Below are positions 1-9,230 of a DNA stretch of 22,624 nucleotides, piece by piece (the stretch's first letter is position 1; each line of letters opens with the position of its first letter). The translations under genes and the position numbers were made by a program. Under the pieces are notes generated by a model. The model was given only the letters and a program-made list of their open reading frames with translations. It had not been told where the DNA came from and did not search any database. This DNA comes from Pleurotus djamor (Eukaryota > Basidiomycota > Agaricomycetes > Agaricales > Pleurotaceae), in contig JAPEVF010000724.1 in NCBI GenBank assembly GCA_029747585.1, positions 1 through 22,624 of the forward strand, given 5' to 3'.

Positions 1-1622
1 TTTGCTCCCACCTTCCCTCAACCTTCCCTCGAACTTGCTTCGACTTCGTGAATTTGTACACGCATTGTCCCCTCGTCCGGGAAGGTCACTGGCGATATCA
101 GTTCTGCTACGCATGGAATGGACAGCTCCGCAGCATCAGCATCCGCGTCTAGTGTTTGATGCCCAAGTTGGNNCCGGAATTCGCGAGTACTCTAGAGTCA
201 TAGGCTTTGACAACGCTCAACGCTCAAGGTGAGTTGGCAGTGAACAATCTTAGTGGAAGAAATATCTGATGTAGATGCCCGTTCGCCGACAGAGCTGTAT
301 CTCACGGCACTGCCGGTGTCGGAACCCTCTCTCATCGTAACATCGTCATATTACGATGCTTATCAGTGTTACCGCACTGCACATGGTCTTGACTCTTGAT
401 CCATATAGTCTCTTCTTCTAGGAGTGGTCATCTTACCGACTTCGCTGGTCGATGCCATCAGAAGATCCCGAGACTTTGGAGACCAAAAGCATATATCTCA
501 AGTTTTTCTTGTGTTTCGTCGGTCTCGCAATCACCTAGACACTGATAAAAATCGTATTCAATTTGTCCATGTTCGGGGAGCCAGTTAATTCCTGTGACTA
601 ATGCCGTACATACTCTGTAAACAAGGTCTCGATGGCTCAGCGCGCTCCGGGCTGTGGAGAATAGAGCGTGCCCAATTAGGCGACCCTGCTACTTTCCTAG
701 TCAATGTGTCGCTTCAACCTCATGGGTGAGTACCCTAAAACCTTGAAACTCACGCTGTCTTCGTTTCAACCGCAATGCGATTCTTACTCAATCTATTCTT
801 GCTTCCAGTCTGATCATCGATGCTTATTTGTACTTTGCTTAGTAAATCTGTCCGCTGTTGGGTGGGCCGTCTATGCCCATAGCCGTTGCCAGGCGTCATG
901 TGCGCAATACCCGTTCAAGGATTGACGAGCGAGTTTGTACGGCGGGAATGAATTTCGCGTGGATTTTGTATAGGCTAGCACTGCGTTCGATTTCTCAGTC
1001 AGTGCTTGCCCATTATCTGATACCGGGCTCATAGTCCTTTCCCAGTGCAAACTTGAATGTCACTCTTATCCGCCGAATGGGCATGAATGTTCCTCAAAGT
1101 TGCCTGAAACGACTCCAAGATTGCGCCTCCCGTGTTGGACCGTGGACATCCCCGATCCCCCTTTGAATTCGTCTTAATATGTCTAATACGGAGCCAGGTC
1201 TAATTCCCTCTGGAAGGCGCTGGAATATCGACATAATACCATGTCCCTCCCTTCAAATATAAGCTCTGATATCTCCGTCTGATGCGACCATGCCGTCAGC
1301 TTTTGCTCAATAATCTCAGAGGCAACGGGACCCGATCGAAACGATTGAAACCATTCATGGCGCTGACAGACCATATCACAGTCAAGTCTGTTTAGCCCAA
1401 TTGATTTGCCGTACAAGATAGAACCTAGACTCGAGTTTCACTGCGACTCAGAGTATCCGTTCGCTCAGGTACTGTCAGAGATCCAAGAGAGATTCAATCC
1501 TTATCTGCAGATTGCGATGCTTTGGCTACAGGCATGCAGCGACGTCGCCGGTCGTACTACAGATATAAAAGGTGTACCGACGAAAAGAAGACACACCAAG
1601 CGCTCTCAGAAGCTTCTTCGCC
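1..1622. other. Left-edge region without a supported gene
   Basis: No gene can be defended here. An open frame on + at 2-232 touches the window edge and ends beside a donor-like GTGAGT near 230, so it might be the end of an exon of a gene lying to the left, but its translation matches no family I recognise. It contains two ambiguous bases (172-173). The other open frames (704-925 +, 1183-1416 -) are short and have no recognisable domain. The right end of this stretch holds the promoter of the oxidase gene that starts at 1623. Confidence 0.5.
1564..1570 (+). promoter_or_regulatory. TATA box of oxidase gene A
   Basis: TATAAAA lies 53 nt upstream of the ATG at 1623, a normal spacing for a fungal core promoter with a short 5' leader. 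The two related oxidase genes on the other strand have TATA elements at almost the same distance from their ATGs, which supports the call. Confidence 0.6.
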
Positions 1623-3310
1623 ATGCGTTCCATCTCTGCTTCGTTGCTTCTTTTCGCCCTCGTTGCCCCATCTTACTCTGCTACCGTAAACCACGAACTT
1701 CGTGATGAACTTACCGGCAACAATTGCGTAAGGGTGCTCCATCGAATTCAGCCTGCTCGCTTTTCTAACCTAACGTTCGTTTCAGTGCCAAGCCTTGCTG
1801 AGGAAGTTGGGTCCGAGCAAGGTTGTTCTCCCTGGGACGTCAGGCTTTCAGACGTTGAGCACCGACTACTACACGACTCAAGAGTCTGAACTACGGGCAT
1901 CGTGTCGTGTAGCTGCCCTCAACGCGCAAGACGTCTCTCAAGCGTTGAAGATCATAAAGCAAGAACAGTGCAAGTTCTCAGTCCGCTCAGTCGGTCATAT
2001 GACATGGGCTGGCGCTGCGAACATTCAGAGTCCCGGTGTTGCCATTGACTTGAGGCACATTGACGGCATCTCCCTTTCTGCCGACAAGAAAGTTGCAAGT
2101 ATCGGCCCTGGGAATTCGTGGGGACCCGTTTACGACGCCCTTGATCCTCATGGCGTCACCGTTGTTGGCGGTCGCTCAAACACTGTCGGGGTCGGAGGTT
2201 TTACTCTAGGCGGTGAGAAATTCGTTCACCTGTCTTTGACCGATTCTAGATTTTGATTCTAGGCGGCTTCTCCAACCTTTCCCCCGAGCATGGCTTTGCC
2301 TCCGATAATGTGGTCAATTACGAAGTGGTACTTGCCGATGGACGCATCGTCAATGTGAATCAGAAGACTAATGCCGACCTCTATTTTGGCCTCAAAGCGG
2401 GTAGCACCAACCTCGGTATCATCACTCGATACGATGTCAAGACATTTCCCTTGACTCCCAAATGGGGTGGAAGTCGAGGATACGATGTCTCTTCTGGTGC
2501 TGACATTTTTAACGCCATGGCCAAGATGACCGTGAAACTCAGGAAGGACCCTCACGGTGGTGCTTCCGTCGTCTGGGGCTACAACGAGGCGCTCAAGAAT
2601 GATACCGTCTTCGCAACCTTCGCGTATCTCGCTCCCGACGTCTCCAAGACTGACCTCTTCGACGAAATGCTGAAAGTTCCATTCCAGAACGGCACCTCAT
2701 CTATTCGCAGCAACACGAACCAGCAATCTTTGAGCGAGGAGGTCGATGTTGCCTTCCCTACCGGTCTCAGGCGCATTTTTGCAACCCTGACCCTCAAGGT
2801 GGACGCCAATATCGCCGTCGGTATCTATCAGAAGTCCCATGAGCTATTCGCACCCTTGGTTGGGAAACCTCACATCGAGTGGACCGCCTCCTTCCAACCC
2901 ATTTCCGTGACTCATTTGCAAGCCACTGCTAACAACGGTGTGGGCGGAACTCCTCAAGGACTTTCTCCCAAGGATGGCGATTTAATCCGTATGTTTACCC
3001 AGGCTACTCGCAGATCTTTTGGCTGACACTTCCGTCCTATCTAGTTTTGAATCTCAACACCGTTTGGGCTTCTAAATCTGATGACGCTGCGATGGAGAAA
3101 GCCGTTCGCGGTGTTATCGATTGGGCGACCAAAGAAGCTAAAAGGCGAAATGTGCTACATCCATGGTTGTACATCAATTACGCGCTTCCGGATCAGAAGG
3201 TCTACGAGTCGTATGGCGCTGCTAATCTGCGCCGACTCAGAGACATCAAGCGCAAGTACGACTCCGGCGATGTCTTTGGTCGTCTGTGGAAAGGAGGGTT
3301 CAAGTTTTAA
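1623..3310 (+). CDS. Secreted FAD-linked oxidase, berberine-bridge-like (copy A)
   Basis: Predicted exons 1623-1727, 1786-2212, 2263-2988 and 3045-3310 give 507 aa in frame. Residues 1-19 look like a signal peptide (LLLFALVAPSYS), so the enzyme is probably secreted. A PCMH-type FAD-binding domain follows: SVRSVGHM carries the histidine (His106) expected to bind the flavin 8-alpha position, and GGRSNTVGVGGF is the second flavin loop. The C-terminus has the BBE signature: YINYALPD, then the IKRKYD element, ending WKGGFKF. Family members oxidise alcohols, sugars, phenols or alkaloids with O2, releasing H2O2; the substrate here cannot be read from sequence. The position of the second covalent cysteine is Ser166, implying single covalent flavin attachment. 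Intron phases are 0, 1, 1, as in copies B (14102-15786) and C (19878-21530). By eye about four in five residues match copy B in the large third exon. The ATG was chosen because the signal peptide follows it and a TATA box lies 53 nt upstream. Confidence 0.92.
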
Positions 3311-3827
3311 GTCTCTCAACAATACTCATCTGCCAACCGTCCACTCACTACCACTGATCATTTTAATCGACACTAATGCTCTTCGTATCCTGTTTGCCTA
3401 TCACATTCATACCTTAGAATTTAGATAATCGTTCGTCATTACCTTGATTCTTTCGCCTCGGACACTACTTAGTACAACCAATCACAATTATTATCCTTTT
3501 CCAGAAAAAAGGACTGATCTCCTCCGTAGAGACGAGGCGTTCGGAGCCCTACAACCGCTCTCTCCAAGTGTCCATATCGACCGTTGGCGTCCATTGGGGC
3601 ATCAAATGAAATCGATGGATGAGGTGCTCAGGGGGATGACGTTGGCTTGGCGCTCAACGTGGCGACGCGTCATTTACGGCCTAGTTCAGATTTTTATCAG
3701 TTAACCTGCGCGTAAAACCCGCAGCAGTACCCACACTTCATGGGCGCACTGCATCAAGATTTCTCAGCAGCACATTGGAAACAGAATGCTTAAATGGTGA
3801 GGGGTTGACTGGGGATAAACTATCAAA
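3311..3827. other. Intergenic spacer, oxidase A to dehydrogenase
   Basis: 517 bp between two genes in the same direction. It should hold the 3' UTR of the oxidase and the promoter of the dehydrogenase. AGGGG stress-element-like words occur near 3630 and 3800, but such short motifs are expected by chance. No gene seen. Confidence 0.5.
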
Positions 3828-4873
3828 ATGTCTCCCCAAGTTTGGTTCGGTCAGTTTTGCTTCTTGAATTCCATACTCTATTCGTGCCTAACCGCATCCT
3901 TTCTTCCCCTAGTCACCGGTGCAACTCGCGGCCTCGGTCGTAGCGTGCTGGACGTCGTCCTGAAGGCTGGTGACTCTGTTGCCGCCACAGCTCGTACCCC
4001 TTCCGCCCTCGATGACCTCGCATCAAAATACCCTTCCCAACTCCTCGTCATCCCCGCCGACCTCACCAGCTCCGAAGCAGTGAAGAGCGCATTCAAAGCC
4101 GCTACTGACAAGTTCGGTCGCATCGATGTCGTTTACAACAACGCTGGTGGATTCATAGTGGGCGAAGCCGAGGCCATCCCCGAAGCCGATGCTAGGAAAT
4201 TATTCGACCTCAACTTTTTCGCTGCTGCGAACGTCGCAGTCGAAGGATTACGCGTCTTGCGGGAAGTGAACAAACCTCAGGGAGGACGTATCATAACCGT
4301 TGGTTCCGCCACTGGAATTTCTCCTCTTCCCGCATCAAACTACTATGCTGCATCCAAGGCTGGTGAGTGCTATACTCGTTCTCGTCTGTGGATAACGAAG
4401 GTCTCACTCGGATGATTAGCCATTGAGGGTTTCATCGATGGTCTCAGTCAAGAAGTCGACCCGGCTTGGAACATCAGGGTAGGTCCCCTTTTTCTGATCT
4501 AGTTAAGCGCAGATGACTGACACACTTTTAGTTCACCCTCGTTCGACCCGGTGGATACGATACAGGTTGGGACAAGGGTGCTCAGTTCTTCCCCGCTCAT
4601 CCTGCGTATACCGCTCCCCATATGCCTACTGAAATGGGCCGTGCGTACATGGCCGCTTTCAAGGGCTACGAAGGTGACCCAGTCAAGTTCGCTCAAACCG
4701 TCTACTACAAGCTCGCCACCGACCCCAACCCACCAAAGAAGCTTTCTCTCGGCGCAGATGCCAATGCCATGGCCGATGCTAAGCTGAAAGAGATCGCAGC
4801 GGAAGCTGAGAAGTACAAGGAATGGTCCGCGGCCTTGAACAAATCTGATCCTCCCCTTCCTTTCGCCCAGTAA
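3828..4873 (+). CDS. Short-chain dehydrogenase/reductase (classical SDR)
   Basis: Predicted exons 3828-3849, 3913-4362, 4420-4478 and 4532-4873 give 290 aa in frame. The protein is a single Rossmann-fold NAD(P)-dependent oxidoreductase: TGATRGLG at residues 9-16 is the TGxxxGxG cofactor loop, NNAG is at 83-86, Asn108 sits in the helix-4 position, Ser139 is the catalytic serine (VGSATG), and YAASK at 152-156 gives the catalytic Tyr152 and Lys156. The full Asn-Ser-Tyr-Lys tetrad is present. There is no signal peptide, so it is probably cytosolic. Substrate unknown; the family reduces or oxidises hydroxyl/keto groups of steroids, sugars, polyketides and more. Exon 1 is only 22 bp, and its intron (63 bp) is a multiple of three without a stop, so an unspliced reading would insert 21 residues just before the cofactor loop; splicing restores a normal N-terminus. 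It follows oxidase A in the same direction and is convergent with the F-box gene that ends at 5517. Confidence 0.92.
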
Positions 4874-5516
4874 ATATCTTATCACGAATCATTCTACGAC
4901 ATCCCTCGGCAATATACTTACTCTAGCACGAGCTGTACATTACATCATATCCACACAGACACCCACACAATTGACGATTTCCGGCCACATTTGTTTCGGC
5001 TTCGGGACGAGGCTGTTATCTAAGGGATCGATTCTTATGGGCGAATCATCGAGGCACTGGACATCTTCCGCAAGGCTACCGTGAGTTCATTTGAAGTACT
5101 TACCTCGGCTATACTGTATCTGCCACTCATCCCTGAGGGTTTACGACGTCTATAGTCTCATTTCTTCTTTTCGAGTGGTCGATTGGCAGATAGCCGAGCC
5201 GCTCCGTTGATTGCTGTGGGGGACAGGTGGATCTGGGCCGACGGTACCGTTATCCGACGTAGACTCTCAGATCGAGTGTGGCCTTGCGGACTTTGAGCGG
5301 ATGAATGCCTCGCAAACGTCACAAGGCCGAGGGCGCATGACGCTTATAACTCTCGCTGAAAGTCCATAGCTTTAGTAACTAGGGATAAAAATGTAGGGTG
5401 ACATGGTAGTACTCCGACCGCAAGCTCGAGCAACTGGATATGAGGGTAGACGTATGGATAGGCAATCAAACTTGATAATCGGCATGATTTGAGCTCACTG
5501 CAATGATGCTCCAAGG
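4874..5516. other. Intergenic spacer between convergent genes
   Basis: 643 bp between the stop codons of the dehydrogenase (+) and the F-box gene (-). It should contain both 3' UTRs. No coding potential, RNA gene or repeat was recognised. Confidence 0.5.
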
Positions 5517-8101
5517 TTATCGTCCGCATCTATTTCTTACCGAACCCAATCGGTATTCGCTTGGGATACTTGTAGAGAACAATTGCTGATGGGCAAGGGT
5601 TGGGTCGACGATGAAGTCCGACATTTGGATGGCACCACCGTCAGGCTTGTGTCTAGTACCAGTAATGATCAATATATTTCAACAATCAAGCGATATCCCT
5701 GCCACTCACTGCTTCATATGATAAACAAAAGACGTCGGTTCAAAGTTCTTCAAACAGTGTGCACAGAACAGGACTCCAGAGAAGTCCTTGGTGTAGAAAT
5801 CGAGCTCGAAACGATTGTAGGTCTTGATGAGGGACTCATCAGTTACTCTGGACCAGGTGTACCGTGTCTTTGAATAGGTAGTTTGCTTCCAACGGTCAAA
5901 CTGGATCTGTGCAGTGGGTTGGTCGAGACACAAAGAAAGGGAAACGCAGAACACTCACCGCTTTCCGCCATCGCACAACTGCCTGAGCCTCGCTATCATC
6001 TTCGCCAGCCAGCCAAATGTTCATCGAATCCAATTCATCATGAGTCATGGCCTGCGCACCGAAGCCACACGAAAGTCCCACTTCCGTGATGAAAGTTGGA
6101 GGCAGTAATATGATCCGGTTCTGGGGTACCTCGATCCACGGAAGGACGTCGAGACCGTCTATGAACTGGGTCACCTCTAAATGGAAGTATGTCCGTCGAG
6201 GTGGTCGTCGAAAGCACTCATGTACGAGTATATTTGGATACTCGACAGTTCCATTGCATAGTCTACAGCAGAAAATCGTCGTAACCAGCGCGAGTGACGA
6301 CTTGTCGAGCAGCACGGGCGGGTCAGCATTCTTGATATGGGGTGATAGGTTGGCTACTTCGAGCAGCTTGTTCGTACACAAGCTAATCCACTCTTCGTAG
6401 TACTGGGGCATCTGATTGAGAATATCATCGAATGCCGAGGGAGTGTACTCGACGTCGTTAGGGTCTTCTTCAATTCGCTTCTTCACAGCGGAAAAGCCCT
6501 CGAGGACATACAGATCGGCAGCTGAAGGAAAGATCCCCCTGACAGACTGCGTCGCTGCATAATCATCAACCACATCGGCGAAAATCTGGCGACGCCGCCT
6601 CAGAATAGTGGCGCGCTTCTTTGCGAGACGAGCATCACGAAATTGGGTCAACATTGGTATTATTTCCAGTTGGACTTTCGGCCACACTGTCGGAAGGTAA
6701 GTATGGAGGTTATACATACGCTATACAAATGAGTGGCTTACTTCGATGGGTTAGAGGTCGCGCTACTCTGACGGAAGGGAGCTTCCTCAATAAGATCTCT
6801 TGGGCAGAAGTCAAACCGTCTATTTCGCGTTTCCATCCTAGAGGAGATACTAACGTTAATTCACAAATGGGTATAAGGTAGTATGAAGAAACCTTCGTCA
6901 ATCAACTTCTGTTTGATCCTAAGTAAAATGGTGAATTGAGTGAATTAAAGGGAAAACAAATTGATCTTACGACTTGAAGCGTGTCTCACGGATGTTATTA
7001 ATGTCGGCAGAGCGTTTGCATTGCTTGGTGGAGGCCCAAAGACCATATTCTCGAGCATGCTACACGGGTCACATAAGGACCAGGTATTCCGCCATTACAA
7101 AAGAACTATACATACCCCCACCATTTCTGCGTATCGCTTGTTACGTTGCTCGCGAAAGTGTGCCATTTTGATCTTATCATCGCGTACTTCGGCATAATTG
7201 TCCTTGAAGTCCTCAAAGTCCACTTTCAACCATACATAGGCACCGTGGCGGTGTCCTAGTTCTGCAACGATGATGAGGCTGAGGCTGAGGCTGGGACTGG
7301 GGCATGGAAATCAAGCACATACGGAGGCCATCTGAAGGATATTCCACTGCAATCGTCGTTTCTGATACGTTTGAATCGGATAATCCAAGACTTTCTACGT
7401 CTTTGCGGATGAGGGGGTCCCCAAAAGGGTCGGTATGCAATCTTGTGAACGAGGTTGATGAGTGACTGAGTGTAGATTGAAGAGCTCACTTCGAAGCGGC
7501 ACAACGCCTGCAATAGCGGACTTGATGGGCGCCGAAGCTGAGTGTAGCACGGGGGGTGAGGCATTCCTGCGGGTCATCGTTCAAACTCTGGCCTGAGTCA
7601 TAAAGAAAATCATTCATACATAACAAGTGGTTGTGAACAAGAAATTCGCCCATGATGGTTCGGCTAGTCCACGAGGCTTTGGGGGAACATCGGATACGTT
7701 TTCAAAAACCCGCTTCCATAGGGAGATCGACGATCGACTCATCAGAACGGATCGAAAGGCTTTGCTTGTTCGTGCCAAGCGCAGCACGTCCAAGGGGTCA
7801 AGATAGCCGAAAATCTAGGATGCAAGTATCAGACCTGGGTAGACGGCTGAGCACTCATGGAACAAGTTACTTCGAATAGAACGTCAAGGGGCATCTGGGG
7901 AAGGTTACTTAGCCTTCCCCTCACCTTTGCGCGTCGGAAAACCGGCTCAGTTACCTCGCGCTCCTTTATTTCTTGACGCTTCGCCGACGTATTTCGGTCT
8001 CGTGTACTCTTTTCGGAGAGATCCTTGCATAAGACGCGCTCAGAGACGGTGCTTTCCAGAGCGACACGCTTGATTCTCTCGGAACGACGAGCTTTGGGCA
8101 T
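5517..8101 (-). CDS. F-box protein with zinc-binding C-terminus, 11 exons
   Basis: Predicted exons (minus, 5' to 3'): 8101-7871, 7814-7620, 7566-7490, 7441-7323, 7261-7116, 7059-6971, 6918-6893, 6837-6742, 6686-5959, 5906-5710, 5652-5517; total 2040 nt, 679 aa, in frame. The N-terminus is basic (PKARRSERIKR). An F-box lies at about 64-118 (LPQMPLDVLFE, then IFGYLDPLDVLRLARTSKAF), followed by a four-cysteine pair-of-pairs at Cys141/144 and Cys161/164. The centre is helical and charged. Near the C-terminus are a CRLC motif (467-470) with a downstream His482, and a C2H2-like site Cys617/620-His632/636. This architecture matches a large, lineage-expanded family of basidiomycete F-box proteins. 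F-box proteins usually recruit targets to SCF ubiquitin ligases; the target is unknown. Exon 7 is a 26-bp microexon and the following donor (GTTTCT) is weak. The last exon could be read differently near its end. The start context (CACCATGCC) is good. Confidence 0.85.
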
Positions 8102-9230
8102 GGTGAGGCCTCAGATAGGGGTTGGATGAGATCCCTGAATTTTGGCTGTTTGAATTTGCGCTCCAAGCGCGTGGAAACCTAGTACTTGAAGTAGTCAAGC
8201 ACGGGAATCTAGGCAAAATCTAGGGTAAACCACACGAAGTCGAGAAGGTCGGGTTTGCGCGAAAAACAAGTAAAAAGGGGAAGAGTAAGTATGCTAAAAG
8301 CGCTAGCCGAGGGGGGAAGAGAGAACTCAACGAGGATGGAATGGGTAAAAATTGGAAAATCTCTGAGTCTGACTCTGAAAATCAAGCATCACATGACCGC
8401 GTGCCTCTCGGCCCGGCCCCAAAACAATCGACAAATTTCAATCTTGCCTTCAGCCTCGACCCGCCATCTATAGTTATACTTTATAACATTAATAACGAAG
8501 ATGCTCAACTCTGGAAAGCAAAGGAAAGTGTGGCTTTCCTGGCGACATTCCCCCACGGATTGCTCATCATCTCCACTCGGGAAATTCAGGGGAAATCAAG
8601 GGGAAATCAGAAATTTCGCCGTAGGCACAGAAATTTGAACGAAAACGCAGTGATTGCACAGTGATACACCCACCAACCAAGAAGTTCCCTTTGGATGGTT
8701 TGCAACGCTTCCGAGAGTTTCCTCCCCGTTCGGCGCTCGGCCACTGCCAGTCCTTATCTTCTCTTCTATAAGCTAATCAAGACAGAAAGGAATGAAATCC
8801 GTGGAGGCAGCGAATCATACAAATGTTTGGATACGTAGGCGCGTCGCAGCAACAGACGGATAACAGAAAGGGGAAGGATTAACCGACATTCTAAAAATAT
8901 GGTTGGTCATGACCGTTCTTCATGTAAGTCCATTCATTTACTACCATACTTTCTCGTTCAAATTTTGAAGTTTTTCTCGTTAGCCACTCAGCTTGAAGCT
9001 TGAAGTACTCAGGTATCGATTGCCGGATACCACGTTCGCATCCTTGAAATCTGTACCACGGCAAAACCGACCGTCGTTTGTTCCTACTCCGAGAACGCCG
9101 CACCCTCACACACTAGGATACACAATACCACGCGCACTGGCGTCGCTGATTCGAATGCCCCTACAAGCTCTTGCTTTTCTTGTACCCCTCGTGCTGTACT
9201 TAAGGAGCGTCATCAGGCATCTCCAGTAAC
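8102..9230. other. Divergent promoter region, F-box gene / S9 peptidase
   Basis: 1129 bp between the 5' ends of two divergently transcribed genes. No gene is supported. It holds a short tandem repeat (8579-8609, listed separately). No clear TATA box was seen at a convincing distance from either start. The stretch should contain both promoters. Confidence 0.5.
8579..8617. repeat. Three tandem GGGGAAATCA-type units plus GAAATTTC
   Basis: Three 10-11 bp units lie head to tail: GGGAAATTCA (8579-8588), GGGGAAATCA (8589-8598) and AGGGGAAATCA (8599-8609). They are followed directly by the perfect palindrome GAAATTTC (8610-8617). They sit in the spacer between two divergent genes, so a transcription-factor binding role is possible but unproven. 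Confidence 0.6.

Noticed and set aside
2..232. Open frame at the left edge (+) as a gene
   Set aside because: No ATG near its beginning, no recognisable domain, Ns inside; may be part of an exon but cannot be supported.
1183..1416. 77-codon open frame on minus
   Set aside because: Short, no domain, no plausible splice partners; likely chance.
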